This document shows, one piece after another, positions 1 to 8,968 of a stretch of DNA of 64,000 bases (its first letter is position 1; every line of letters starts with the position of its first letter). Location of the stretch: positions 124,001 through 188,000 of the forward strand of contig JBFIES010000005.1 of assembly GCA_041603235.1 (NCBI GenBank). The letters are read 5' to 3'. This DNA is from Panacagrimonas sp041603235. Its GTDB lineage: Bacteria; Pseudomonadota; Gammaproteobacteria; Nevskiales; Nevskiaceae. Made by a program: the position numbers and the translations under genes. The notes under the pieces were generated by a model. The model worked only from the letters and a program-made list of their open reading frames with translations, did no database searches and was not told the origin of the DNA.

Positions 1-44
1 CGGCATCTGGGTGATTTGGGCAGGAAAGCGCCCCGTAAATTGTT

Positions 45-908
45 CTATTCCGATGTGGGCAGGGCGCTGCGATCCAGGTCTGGAATGAGCACCTCAAAGA
101 GCGGCATATGCCCGTAGCGCAGTACGTATGGCTTGCCCTGGGTCAGGTCCTGCGATGCAAAGAAGAGCTCAATAAACAATTCATCCTTGAGGGGAAGTTC
201 CTTCGATGAGGCATGTGCAATTTCATTTGCGCTGGCAGATAGCCGTTCCTTGCCCCGTCTGTCCAGTACGCGAATCCAGTCCGGTTTGAAGATGGCAACT
301 GCCATCTGACTCTGCATCGCCTGCATCATTTTGGCGAAGGCTTGTGGATCGCTTGCATGCTCGGACGAGAACAGAGGAGAGAAACTTGCGGTGTCGCTAG
401 CCGCCGCGAGCGCGAAGTTTGATGGATCAAGCTCCCCATGCACGCCATGCTCGATGCCGCTAAAGGAAAACCGCACTCTCACGGCCTTCTCGGAATTCGC
501 TGGATTGTCGCTGCCGCTGGGTATGTCCAGATACGGTAGCGGTGCCAGCGCAATATCATGTAGTTCACCGTGCACATTGCCGGGCAGTTTCACGGCGACG
601 TTCTTCGAGACTTTGGCGAAGACGCGCAGCGCCAAGAGCTTCATGAGCTTGCCGACAAGATAGAAGAATCCGACAACCGCCAGCACCATGCCGATGACTC
701 GTGCGAGCAGGGGCAGGGGCTGCAGCAGGTCCGCTGCAAAGTTCAGCGTCAGTCCGAACAGCAGCAGTACTACGATGATCGGCAGCAGGAATTTTGCTAA
801 CACTTTGTCTCCATCATGAGTAAGGGCAATTGGGGCGCCCTGACGCGAATCAAGCAGCCTGACTGCGACGCCAGGCCTGATAGCCGAGTACCACCAGTGC
901 AACTTCAT
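45..908 (-). CDS. Hypothetical membrane-anchored protein
   Basis: I do not recognise this 287-residue protein. Two adjacent hydrophobic segments at about residues 38-58 and 67-90 suggest an N-terminal membrane anchor (LLPIIVVLLLFGLTLNF and the following VIGMVLAVVGFFYLVGKL). The remaining two thirds are soluble, with no catalytic motif I can name. The start is the ATG at 908, which lies inside the 3' end of the upstream gene (59-base overlap). No other ATG exists in this frame before the first membrane segment, so either the overlap is real or a non-ATG start is used. It is probably cotranscribed with the upstream membrane protein gene. Confidence 0.6.
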   Translation of the reverse strand: MKLHWWYSAIRPGVAVRLLDSRQGAPIALTHDGDKVLAKFLLPIIVVLLLFGLTLNFAADLLQPLPLLARVIGMVLAVVGFFYLVGKLMKLLALRVFAKVSKNVAVKLPGNVHGELHDIALAPLPYLDIPSGSDNPANSEKAVRVRFSFSGIEHGVHGELDPSNFALAAASDTASFSPLFSSEHASDPQAFAKMMQAMQSQMAVAIFKPDWIRVLDRRGKERLSASANEIAHASSKELPLKDELFIELFFASQDLTQGKPYVLRYGHMPLFEVLIPDLDRSALPTSE

Positions 909-1641
909 AAAGCTCTACCGCAGCATGGGCCACCGGAATCGGGGCCAGATAGAACATGCCGAGCATCGCCGGCCACTGCACTACAAACAAGGTGGCCACC
1001 ACGCTCCGCATGAAAAATTTGGGCGCTGCGGCAACGATCAGTACTTCGAATACAAAGAGCTTGATGCAGAAGTTCAGGCCGGCCTGTGCTTGCAGGCCCG
1101 TCAGTATGTCGTCCAGTCCATCGGCGCCCCAGTTGTAGTGCGTCCAGTAAGCCAGATGCGGAAAGTAGGGCAGTGCTGCACCCACTAGCAGGTAGCCGCA
1201 ACCCCATTTCTCAGAACGATTCCCGTTCTGGAAAAAACTGACGGCGTGTGCGGGAAACGCGCGCAATTCATTCCAGCCCGGCCCCGAAGTGCGCAGACAC
1301 CAGCCAGCATGTGCAATGCGTGCAATACAGAGCAAGACCCGCAGTCCGGTCAAGGCAAGTGCTTCTCCATCAAGGCCCTTGAAATGAAGTGCCGCGACCA
1401 GAATCAGAAACGAGATGCCGCTGCTGAAGCGAAACAGATTGAACCAGTGCCGCTTGCTGCGTGGCAGAAACAGTGCGCCCAAGTCCGTGATGGCCACGAA
1501 ACTGATGTAGTGCGCGACCAGCATCTGGCCGTGATCGTGATAGTCACGCCAGAACAGGCTGGTATAGAGCAGTACATCAAGCAGCAGGACGTGCAGGAAG
1601 GCGCGCTGTGACATTGCGGGCGTACTTGCAGCGGGTGTCAC
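850..1641 (-). CDS. Hypothetical polytopic membrane protein
   Basis: This 263-residue protein of unknown function is strongly hydrophobic, with about six likely transmembrane stretches. They include the regions near residues 13-30, 40-58, 70-85, 150-170, 195-215 and 220-255. I see no transporter or enzyme signature. The first codon of the open frame is GTG at 1641, and an ATG at 1617 gives MSQRAFLHVLLL, which would start directly at the first membrane helix. Neither has a clear Shine-Dalgarno sequence. It lies 4 bases downstream of the alpha/beta-hydrolase gene and overlaps the next gene by 59 bases, so the three probably form one minus-strand transcript. Confidence 0.6.
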   Translation of the reverse strand: MTPAASTPAMSQRAFLHVLLLDVLLYTSLFWRDYHDHGQMLVAHYISFVAITDLGALFLPRSKRHWFNLFRFSSGISFLILVAALHFKGLDGEALALTGLRVLLCIARIAHAGWCLRTSGPGWNELRAFPAHAVSFFQNGNRSEKWGCGYLLVGAALPYFPHLAYWTHYNWGADGLDDILTGLQAQAGLNFCIKLFVFEVLIVAAAPKFFMRSVVATLFVVQWPAMLGMFYLAPIPVAHAAVELYEVALVVLGYQAWRRSQAA

Positions 1642-1645
1642 AGGA

Positions 1646-2707
1646 TCAGCTCAGGCCGTGCATGGTGAGGATGGATTTGGCCATCTCCGGCCCCTTGTAC
1701 TCTTCAATGAAGTGTCCGATGTCGGGAAAAATCTGCGTGTCTTCCTTGATTCGGGGCAGGGCTTCCTGCCACTGGGCGATGACTGAATCCTTGCCGCAGG
1801 CGTCCCACTGACCGAAGTATCCGCTGATCGGAATGTTCCGCCCCTGCGGCCCCCATTGCGCGCTGATGTTGTTCTGAATCCGCTGATAGAAAGCATGGTT
1901 GTCTTGCGTTCCGTGCCGCGCGTCTTCGTAGCGGTAGCCATGGCCCCAGAACGGTGTCTGCCGCACGTTCCGCTTTGAGCTTCTGGCATTGGCCTTGGTC
2001 CGGACCATTTGTGAGAAGACGTATTCCGGCTGGTCCTTGGCGATCTTGTTGCGAGCGTGTCGGCTCAGCCAGCGGGAGACATTGCCGGTAAACGACAGCG
2101 TGCCCTGAGGGGAGGCATTGCAGACCACGGCCGCGGCGACGCCGCCCCAAAGCGAATCCGGAATCAGTTTCGCGGTGAGGTACCAGGGCAGCCAGGGGAA
2201 TGGATAGTTGGTGTAGGTGTAGCCATCAGACGGCATTGGAAAGACGGTGGTGTTCATCACCAGCATCGCGTCCACGCGGTCCGGGTCCTGAATCAATGCG
2301 CCAATGCCGATCGGCCCGCCCCAGTCGTGGGTGACCAGCGTCAGGTTCTGAAGATCGAGGTGGCGAACCAGCTGCAACACGTTATTCGCATGATGAAAAT
2401 CCACCATCTCGAAATCCGCCTGGTCCGACAGCCCCAGGCCGATGTGGTCCATGGCCACGATACGAAGCGGCTGTCCCGACGCGATCAGCGCATCCCTGAT
2501 CTTGCGGTAGGTGTAGGAGCACTCCGGGTTGCCGTGCACGAACAGCACGGTTGCCGCCGGCGTCTGCCCGGGGCAGGTCTCGAAGTCGTAGTAAAACAGT
2601 GTCTTGCCCGCGTCCAGGCCGTCAGGAATCTTGAACCATTGCTCGCTACCGGCAGGTGCGTAGTCGGCGGGCGGATCTTGCAGCGGAGAATTGCTGAGTA
2701 CTTGCAT
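1646..2707 (-). CDS. Haloalkane dehalogenase-like alpha/beta hydrolase
   Basis: This 353-residue alpha/beta-hydrolase carries haloalkane-dehalogenase hallmarks. HGNPECSYTYR supplies the oxyanion and halide-binding Asn region, and VTHDWGGPIG has an Asp nucleophile followed by the halide-contacting Trp. A likely acid lies in GYFGQWDACG and the catalytic His in DIGHFIEEYKG. In the family these residues hydrolyse carbon-halogen bonds through an alkyl-enzyme ester. Epoxide hydrolases share the fold, so the substrate is not proven. The open frame extends to a GTG at 2785, but ATG 2707 (MQVLSNSPLQ) matches usual family length. It is divergent from the Old Yellow Enzyme gene. Confidence 0.75.
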   Translation of the reverse strand: MQVLSNSPLQDPPADYAPAGSEQWFKIPDGLDAGKTLFYYDFETCPGQTPAATVLFVHGNPECSYTYRKIRDALIASGQPLRIVAMDHIGLGLSDQADFEMVDFHHANNVLQLVRHLDLQNLTLVTHDWGGPIGIGALIQDPDRVDAMLVMNTTVFPMPSDGYTYTNYPFPWLPWYLTAKLIPDSLWGGVAAAVVCNASPQGTLSFTGNVSRWLSRHARNKIAKDQPEYVFSQMVRTKANARSSKRNVRQTPFWGHGYRYEDARHGTQDNHAFYQRIQNNISAQWGPQGRNIPISGYFGQWDACGKDSVIAQWQEALPRIKEDTQIFPDIGHFIEEYKGPEMAKSILTMHGLS

Positions 2708-2873
2708 GATGTCGATCTGATGTGTGCGGGCCCACATCATAACCACAGCCACCTGTGCCCCCCGCCGCAAGATAGGCGCATTCACCCTAATTGCCGGTGG
2801 TGCCCCTGCGTGAAAGGATGTGTCGGATAAATGAGAAAGCGTGTGCGATCAAGGCTGCGCTCACGGAGGAACA

Positions 2874-4190
2874 ATGACGGACCATCTGTCGCAGGCGTTG
2901 CGGCTCCCCTGCGGGGCCAGTCTGCCGAACCGACTGGCCAAGGCGGCCATGACCGAAGGACTTGCGGATCGCTATCTGCGAGCCACTCCAAAGCTGTGCC
3001 GGCTCTACGAGCGCTGGTCCAATGGCGGGGCCGGCCTGCTCATTACCGGCAACGTACAGATCGACAAACGGGTTCTGGAGCGCCCCGGCAATGTGGCAAT
3101 TGACGGCAATGGCGGCATCAGAGAGCTGGAGAATTGGGCTGAGGCTGGTACCTACAACGGCAATCATCTTTGGATGCAGATTTCTCATGCCGGCCGACAG
3201 GCCCCCTGGTATGTGAGCTGGGAGCCGCTGGCGCCGTCGCCGGTGCAGCTCGATATTCTGGGAACCTATCGCAAGCCGCGGGCCGTCACCGAAGCCGAGA
3301 TCAAGGAATTCATCGCGCGCTGGGCCATGGTCGCCGGTGTCGCAAAGGATGCGGGGTTCACCGGGGTGCAGATTCACGCAGCGCACGGCTATCTGCTCAG
3401 CTCCTTCCTGTCGCCGGTGGTCAACCAGCGCAGCGATCAGTGGGGTGGCTCGCTGGAGAATCGCTCGCGCTTCCTGATCGAAACCATTCGCGCGGTTCGC
3501 AAACGCGTTGGCCCCGATTTCCCGGTGGCCATCAAGCTCAATTCCGCGGATTTCCAACGCGGCGGCTTTGCATTTGAAGATTGCCTGAAGCTGGTCGAGA
3601 CCCTCAATCAGGAAGGTCTGGACCTGCTTGAAGTTTCCGGCGGAAGTTACGAGCAGCCCCGCCTGCTGGGTTACGAAGGCGATGCGAAGAAGGTCGAAGG
3701 CGAGTCATCCACCGCCCAGCGCGAAGCTTACTTTCTCAAGTATGCGAAGCAGGTTCGGGCCATTGCGAAGATGCCGATCATGGTGACTGGCGGTTTCAGA
3801 AGTCGTGAAGTCATGGTGCAGGCACTGGAATCCGGTGACGCCGATGTCATAGGTCTGGGTCGTCCCTTGTGCGGTGATCCGGAGCTCCCCACAAAGTTGC
3901 TCGAGGCCGAGGTGACAGAGGCGCCGCGCTACGAGTTGTCGCTCAAGGTCTTCAACGGCAATCAGCAGAAGCCCATGTCGCGGCTCTGGCCGATCCAGGT
4001 TTTTGGCCAGCAAGCCTGGTACTTCATGCAGATTTTCCGCCTCGGTCGCGGGCTTGACGCCAAGCTGAGTCTGAAGCCGATGATCTGTTTCATGCGCTAT
4101 CAGTTTGATGAATTCCTCCGGGCCGCCTTGTTGCGCAGGCGCAAGGTTCCCGGACCATCTGAGCAGGTGTCCCATGTCCGCAGTACTTGA
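2874..4190 (+). CDS. NADH:flavin oxidoreductase, Old Yellow Enzyme family
   Basis: This is a 438-residue FMN-dependent TIM-barrel oxidoreductase. QISHAGRQ (around residue 110), IHAAHGYLLSSFLSP and NQRSDQWGGSLENRSRF are the family's substrate and FMN-site motifs. The C-terminal VTGGFRS and ADVIGLGRPL bind the FMN phosphate. The length stops at the barrel, so the Fe-S/FAD half of 2,4-dienoyl-CoA reductases is absent. Family members reduce activated C=C bonds of enones, nitro compounds or steroid dienones; the substrate here is unknown. The ATG at 2874 is chosen for the GGAGGA just upstream (2865-2870). The gene overlaps the following FAD protein gene by 17 bases, indicating cotranscription. Confidence 0.85.
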   Translation: MTDHLSQALRLPCGASLPNRLAKAAMTEGLADRYLRATPKLCRLYERWSNGGAGLLITGNVQIDKRVLERPGNVAIDGNGGIRELENWAEAGTYNGNHLWMQISHAGRQAPWYVSWEPLAPSPVQLDILGTYRKPRAVTEAEIKEFIARWAMVAGVAKDAGFTGVQIHAAHGYLLSSFLSPVVNQRSDQWGGSLENRSRFLIETIRAVRKRVGPDFPVAIKLNSADFQRGGFAFEDCLKLVETLNQEGLDLLEVSGGSYEQPRLLGYEGDAKKVEGESSTAQREAYFLKYAKQVRAIAKMPIMVTGGFRSREVMVQALESGDADVIGLGRPLCGDPELPTKLLEAEVTEAPRYELSLKVFNGNQQKPMSRLWPIQVFGQQAWYFMQIFRLGRGLDAKLSLKPMICFMRYQFDEFLRAALLRRRKVPGPSEQVSHVRST

Positions 4191-5496
4191 AGAAGTAGAT
4201 CGCCTGAAGCCAGAGCAGGTATCAGGTCCGCGCCGCATTGCAGGGCGCGACTCCAAATTGCCGGAGTGGCTGGTTGAAGAGCGAGAGGTGCCAGAGCGGC
4301 CGCGTTTTGACAGTGCTGTCATCATTGGCAACGGTCTTGCCGCGCTGAGCTGTGCGGCCCGGCTTGCACGCAGCAAGGCGTTTTCGGGAAAAGTGGTGAT
4401 GATGGGCAAGCCTCCGGTGCCGAGCCGTCGGCTGCTCGCAGGGCTGACGTTGCGCGCACGCTCCCTGGATTATTTCTCTGCTTGCCTGGGCATTAGCCGT
4501 GCGAGCTTTCTCGCCGAGCTTTATCAGGGGCACGATCGTGAAGTCGCGGCGCTGGAGCAGCGTGTGGCGCGCTACGAGGGCACAGGCTCCGGGCCCTACA
4601 CATTTGGCAAGCGCGGATTGTGGATGTCGCGCTGGAACCACAAGGGGCGAGTGGTCTGCTACGGCGTTCGCAACTCACATCTGGTGGATACCATCTACCG
4701 CCTCATGGATCACCTGGATGTTTCATGGGTGGATGCCAAGCCTGCTTCCATCAGTGATTGTCGTGACATTGCCAAGGGGCGCAATCCGATTGTTATCAAT
4801 GCCACGCCCATGCCGCTGGCCGGCACGGGCGTAGTACCGGCCAAGCCAAAGAACTTTGTCGTGGCTTCGCAGATGTTGTTCAGCAACGAGCGTCAGCGCG
4901 AGAAAGGCATCCTGCCGCCCAATACGAGTTTCTTCACGGCGCGTCGCAGGGCGGGTCGTGCAGATGCGTCGGTGTGGTATCCGGTCTGGGATCCTCTTTC
5001 CCCGACGGCGCGCTTCTATGGCATTACCTATCGCATCGTCAAAGCAGGGGAAGGTCTGTACAAGGAAGCTGAGATCGATATCCAGACCAGTCACCTCTAC
5101 GGCCTTTCCGAGGCATTGGGTCTGTCGCCAGTAGACCCGGGAGAGACGTTGGGTACTGCGATGGTGCCCTGTTCAAACTGGAATGATGTGCATCAGCACA
5201 CGCCGGGCTATTTGCATCTGGGCAAGCTCGCCAATCTGGGCACGCCCATCATTGCAGGCGATGGCATGGCGCGCGCCGGTAACGCAGCCTTTGTAGCCGC
5301 CGAGGCGCCGCTTGCGGGTGAAGAAGTGCAACCCATGGTCAGTCGTGCGGCACGTGGCTGGGCGCAGCGCAATCGCCTGACTCATCACGCGTTCACCAGC
5401 CTGAGCCTGTTTGCCGATCTGGGGCTGCGGGTCATGCCCGGAACAGCACTGAATCTGATTCAGGACTTTGGTGAAACCTGGGCAGGCCTGGAATAG
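4174..5496 (+). CDS. FAD/NAD(P)-binding oxidoreductase of unknown substrate
   Basis: This 440-residue protein has a Rossmann dinucleotide site around residue 50 (VIIGNGLAALSCAARLA). A second cofactor-contact region near the C-terminus reads AGDGMARAGNAAFVAAEAPLAGEE, typical of group A flavoproteins such as halogenases, geranylgeranyl reductases or cyclases. I cannot assign a reaction. ATG 4174 (MSAVLEEVD) is preceded by AGGTG and lies inside the 3' end of the Old Yellow Enzyme gene. The tight overlap suggests the two flavoproteins act on the same substrate or pathway. Confidence 0.7.
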   Translation: MSAVLEEVDRLKPEQVSGPRRIAGRDSKLPEWLVEEREVPERPRFDSAVIIGNGLAALSCAARLARSKAFSGKVVMMGKPPVPSRRLLAGLTLRARSLDYFSACLGISRASFLAELYQGHDREVAALEQRVARYEGTGSGPYTFGKRGLWMSRWNHKGRVVCYGVRNSHLVDTIYRLMDHLDVSWVDAKPASISDCRDIAKGRNPIVINATPMPLAGTGVVPAKPKNFVVASQMLFSNERQREKGILPPNTSFFTARRRAGRADASVWYPVWDPLSPTARFYGITYRIVKAGEGLYKEAEIDIQTSHLYGLSEALGLSPVDPGETLGTAMVPCSNWNDVHQHTPGYLHLGKLANLGTPIIAGDGMARAGNAAFVAAEAPLAGEEVQPMVSRAARGWAQRNRLTHHAFTSLSLFADLGLRVMPGTALNLIQDFGETWAGLE

Positions 5497-5516
5497 GGCG
5501 GCACTGCAACGGGGCC

Positions 5517-5960
5517 TCAGTTGGCTTGTTGCTCGAGAGCTTTGCAGCGGGCAACGAAGACCGGTGGTATCGGCGAGACTTTCCTCGTTCCTGCCTGCAG
5601 GAAAACGAATCCGTTTTTGCCTGAGGCCACTTCTCGACCGCTGAGGTTCTCAAATGCCTGCCAGTAGATGTCGCATCCGTACTTGTTGAAGTCTGCGGTG
5701 CCAACGTGGAAGGTCAGTACCTCACCGACAAAACCTTCCGATCGATAAATCGCGGCGTTGTCGGTGACGGTGGTGTTCAGGCCTTCGACATCGTCCTGTC
5801 GATAGCCGAGCGCTTCAAAGAATCGACGGCGCACTTCGGCCCACAGGACAAACACCTGCGCGTTGTCCAGATGACCGCCGGGGTTCATGTGGCTGACATG
5901 CAGGCTCAGCTCTGTTCGGAACGGCAGATGTTCTGGAAGTTCTATGCTCAGTCGAGCCAT
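5517..5960 (-). CDS. Acyl-CoA thioesterase, hotdog fold (4HBT-like)
   Basis: This 147-residue protein has the single hotdog domain length of 4-hydroxybenzoyl-CoA thioesterase/YbgC relatives. The N-terminal block HVSHMNPGGHLDNAQVF followed by VLWAEVRRRFFEALGY fits the family's active-site helix (usual pattern D-x-x-GH-x-NN-x-x-Y). The usual catalytic Asp position is poorly conserved here, so hydrolase activity is likely rather than certain. It converges on the FAD-protein gene, ending 20 bases from it, and its start is 66 bases from the stop of the phosphotransferase gene upstream on the same strand. Confidence 0.7.
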   Translation of the reverse strand: MARLSIELPEHLPFRTELSLHVSHMNPGGHLDNAQVFVLWAEVRRRFFEALGYRQDDVEGLNTTVTDNAAIYRSEGFVGEVLTFHVGTADFNKYGCDIYWQAFENLSGREVASGKNGFVFLQAGTRKVSPIPPVFVARCKALEQQAN

Positions 5961-6026
5961 GCAGCACCGCGCTGTTGAGTGGTAAGAATCAAGGGGTGTG
6001 AAGCCTGCCGCTGGAGCGACGATGTA

Positions 6027-7118
6027 TCAAGAATCGCGCTTTGCCAGCAGATCAAAGCTTTCGAGGTCACGAACCTGTGCAGCAGCTCTCTGGATCCAGA
6101 CTTTCCACATCTGATCGCCCCGTTCCGTTCGTTTCACGGCGCCCAAACCGAATACGCCAACCTGCAATGCGTGAATGGCCTGCAGGCGATAATCGTTCCA
6201 GCATTGTTCTGCACTGTAATCGCTGACGCCGTTGCCCAGCAGGCACTGGTGATAGTGCTTGATGAGATCACGTTCACTGTTGCGCCGCGCGTCAATCTCC
6301 ATGCTGGTTCCCATCCAGTGCGCCACATCAATAGTGCCGCGGCCAAAGCCCAGGCCCTGCCAATCGAGCACGGTCACAGGATGCGTGCCGTCCTGCGTAT
6401 CGAACAGAACATTGTCGGCTCGAAGGTCGCTGTGCCACAGGCACTGTGGCTCACTGAATACGGCCTTCCACTGTGGCACCAGTGGAATCAGTTTGCGCGC
6501 CTCTTGCAGGTCGGCCTCGGGTACCAGGTCGCCGCAGAGTTCAGGAAAGGTTTCAAGTACCTGGGCAAAGTTGTCGCTCACCTGGGTGAATATGTTGACC
6601 GGCCCCTTCAACCACTGCTGCTGCGCAAGCTTCGCATCGTGCCAGCTTGCGGCGTGCAGAGCCGCGGCCTGTTCCAGTACCCGGGCGGACTCGTCGGCAT
6701 TGCAGCCCTTGATCTGGTCGACGGCGCGCGCCGGGGCCAGGTCTTCCATGAGCAAAACGAAATCCGTGGCATTGTCATCCAGGTGCGCGTGGATGGGGCG
6801 CGGGATGGACATGGTTAATCCCGGCGCAAGCTCCTGATAGAAGCCGATCTCATTTCGGTAGTAACCTGATGTCCTTCCAAACTCGCGGCTCGTGGCATCG
6901 GCAGAGGCGAACTTGCCGACTACCGTTGCGGGGCCTGCACCGGTCGGCTCGTAACTCAGGCTGAAGCGATAGGAATCGCCGAGCTGGCCAGTCCCACAAG
7001 TCTGGAATTGGACATCGGTCACCGTTGCAGTCTGCAGCAGTGCGCTGGCCCGGAGGACTTGCGTCATCCATTCCGGGCTGACATCTGCTGCGCAATAAAC
7101 GGGTCTTATTTTGCTCAT
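6027..7118 (-). CDS. Aminoglycoside/ecdysteroid-kinase-like phosphotransferase
   Basis: This 363-residue protein has a protein-kinase-like APH fold. LWHSDLRADNVLFD is the catalytic loop (HxDxxxxN) and VLDWQGLGFGRGTIDVAHWM carries the metal-binding Asp of the DFG-equivalent. The N-terminal VVGKFASAD may hold the ATP-contacting Lys. Proteins of this branch, often annotated as aminoglycoside phosphotransferase, frequently sit near fatty-acid or steroid catabolism genes and probably phosphorylate hydroxylated small molecules. Antibiotic resistance should not be assumed. It is followed by the thioesterase gene and preceded, after 37 bases, by an esterase gene on the same strand. Confidence 0.7.
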   Translation of the reverse strand: MSKIRPVYCAADVSPEWMTQVLRASALLQTATVTDVQFQTCGTGQLGDSYRFSLSYEPTGAGPATVVGKFASADATSREFGRTSGYYRNEIGFYQELAPGLTMSIPRPIHAHLDDNATDFVLLMEDLAPARAVDQIKGCNADESARVLEQAAALHAASWHDAKLAQQQWLKGPVNIFTQVSDNFAQVLETFPELCGDLVPEADLQEARKLIPLVPQWKAVFSEPQCLWHSDLRADNVLFDTQDGTHPVTVLDWQGLGFGRGTIDVAHWMGTSMEIDARRNSERDLIKHYHQCLLGNGVSDYSAEQCWNDYRLQAIHALQVGVFGLGAVKRTERGDQMWKVWIQRAAAQVRDLESFDLLAKRDS

Positions 7119-7155
7119 GTTGATGTTGATGTCTTGAGGGTGGCCCGCGTCAGAA

Positions 7156-8052
7156 TCAGGACGTGTGTGACTGAATGAACTGACCCAAGCGGTCTATTGC
7201 ACTCACGGCCTCGTCCAGGCGGTTGGCAAAAATCTGGTACACGTGAATCTGCCCTTCTGCGATTTCGATCTGAACATCGACGCCGGCTTCCTTCGCGCGT
7301 GCGGCAATGCGCCGGCTGTCATCGAGCAGGGTTTCGCGATCACCGACTTGAATCAGCATCGGCGGCAAACCGCTCAGATCGGCGTACAACGGCGATGCCA
7401 GCGGCTGCCTCAGGTTGCCGTCTGTTACGTAGAGGTCAGACAGTTGGCGTGTCAGTTCACGTTGAACAATAGGATCGACTGCAGCCTTGCTCTCCATGGT
7501 TTCCCCGGAGCATTCCAGATCTACCCAGGGTGATAGCGGCGTTGCGCAGGCGGGACGCGGGAGGTTCTTGTCCCGAATGGAAAGCAGGGTAGCGAAGCTC
7601 AGGCCACCGCCCGCCGAATCTCCACTGATGGCGATACGGCCCGGTTTGAAACCCTGATCCAGCAGCCATTGATAGGCGCTGACGGCGTCATCGACCGCAG
7701 CCGGAAATGGGTGCTCCGGTGCCAGCCGATAATCCAGCAGAAAGACCGTCGCCTTCGCCGCCCTAGACAAGAACTCGCCCAGATCCCGATGCGAGACGGG
7801 CGAACCAAACACGTAACCGCCGCCGTGCAGATACAGGATGGCACGGTCTGGTTCGGCACCCTTGGCTGTAACTTTCAGCGCGGGGACGCCGCCGGCATCC
7901 ACTTTCTCCGTTGCGGCGCCGACCGGGCAGGGCGTCTTGGAAAAAAGATCATCCCAGTCCTGGCGCATCTTCTCCATGGGCGTTTCCGGCTCCCATGCGC
8001 CGAAGCAGGCCTGAATATCGCTGATGATGACGTCTAGCTGTTGTGCCGACAT
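7156..8052 (-). CDS. Alpha/beta hydrolase, hormone-sensitive-lipase family esterase
   Basis: This 298-residue esterase of the HSL family (bacterial family IV) has LYLHGGGYVFGS as the oxyanion-hole HGGG and ISGDSAGGG as the nucleophile elbow (GDSAG). An Asp lies in QVGDRETLLDDS and the catalytic His in EGQIHVYQIF. Such enzymes hydrolyse short- to medium-chain esters in the cytoplasm; there is no signal peptide. The longest open frame begins at 8103, but ATG 8052 (MSAQQLDVI) has AAGGAGAG directly upstream and is chosen. It heads a minus-strand group with the phosphotransferase and thioesterase genes. Confidence 0.85.
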   Translation of the reverse strand: MSAQQLDVIISDIQACFGAWEPETPMEKMRQDWDDLFSKTPCPVGAATEKVDAGGVPALKVTAKGAEPDRAILYLHGGGYVFGSPVSHRDLGEFLSRAAKATVFLLDYRLAPEHPFPAAVDDAVSAYQWLLDQGFKPGRIAISGDSAGGGLSFATLLSIRDKNLPRPACATPLSPWVDLECSGETMESKAAVDPIVQRELTRQLSDLYVTDGNLRQPLASPLYADLSGLPPMLIQVGDRETLLDDSRRIAARAKEAGVDVQIEIAEGQIHVYQIFANRLDEAVSAIDRLGQFIQSHTS

Positions 8053-8239
8053 GGTTTCTCTCTCCTTGATTTTAATGTGTACAGCCTTAACCAAGGTTAG
8101 CAAAGCACCAAACGCTAACGGTCACGCGAAACGACGACCAGCGTGGACTGCTGTCCAGATAGTGACAATGCGTACTTGTTTGGGCAGTATGGATCAAAAG
8201 CAGTTCAAAACAAAAAACAATCTAATGGGGGAGAGATCC

Positions 8240-8968
8240 ATGGATTCGGGAAAGACCAACACCGCCATGATCAAGGCGTTTGCCTGGTCGGGCATTCTGC
8301 TGGTGATCTGTCTGGGCGTGACCCAAGGCTTGGTCATGGGCTTCATTCCACCGCCCTCTCCGACTCTAAGTCCGGAAGAGCTGGCACAGATTTTCATTGA
8401 TCGGAAAATGCAGATACGCATCAGCACCTTTGCTCAATGCATCTGTTACACCTTCTACGGGACCTGGGCCATTGGCATCACCATGTTCATTCGTCGCATG
8501 GAGCGGGGTCTGCCGGTTCTGACCTACGCCAGCATCGCCAACGCCGGCGGCGGCTATGTCTTCTTCCTGCTTATGCCTATTACCTGGGCGATGCTGGCGT
8601 TTCGCCCCGAATTGCTGGACCCGCGATTCATCCAGATCATGAACGACTGGGTCTGGTTCATCTTTATTCTGAGCTGGCCACCGTTTGCGTTCTTCATGAT
8701 TTTTATCGCCATCGCCATATTTCGCGATCACAACGTGCCAACGATCTTTCCGCGCTGGGTGGCCTTCTTCAATCTCTGGTGTGCGGTCCTGATCATTCCC
8801 GCGGCCTTGATCGAGTTTTTCAAAACGGGGCCGTTCGCCTATGACGGCATGATCTCGTTCTGGTTCATCTACATCGTGTTCTTTGGCTGGATGATGTTGA
8901 TGAGCGTCCTGGTATTGCGCGCCGCCAATGATGAAAAACGTCGTCAGGCCATGACATCAGGCACTTAA
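8240..8968 (+). CDS. Hypothetical integral membrane protein, about six TM segments
   Basis: This 242-residue protein is almost entirely hydrophobic. Likely membrane helices lie near residues 10-30, 58-78, 90-110, 130-155, 165-187 and 200-225, with a short charged C-terminal tail (LRAANDEKRRQ). I do not recognise the family and see no pore, ligand or catalytic motif. ATG 8240 (MDSGKTNTAM) follows GGGGGAG with good spacing; an in-frame ATG at 8225 is less well placed. It is divergent from the esterase gene, and its last 12 bases overlap the end of the convergent SGNH hydrolase gene. Confidence 0.6.
   Translation: MDSGKTNTAMIKAFAWSGILLVICLGVTQGLVMGFIPPPSPTLSPEELAQIFIDRKMQIRISTFAQCICYTFYGTWAIGITMFIRRMERGLPVLTYASIANAGGGYVFFLLMPITWAMLAFRPELLDPRFIQIMNDWVWFIFILSWPPFAFFMIFIAIAIFRDHNVPTIFPRWVAFFNLWCAVLIIPAALIEFFKTGPFAYDGMISFWFIYIVFFGWMMLMSVLVLRAANDEKRRQAMTSGT

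Noticed and set aside
2057..2830. 257-codon plus-strand frame opposite the dehalogenase-like gene
   Set aside because: The minus strand carries catalytic motifs in the right order; the plus translation is featureless.
6027..7118. Aminoglycoside resistance gene
   Set aside because: The APH fold is present, but size and sequence around the catalytic loop fit kinase-like catabolic relatives, and no mobile element is near.
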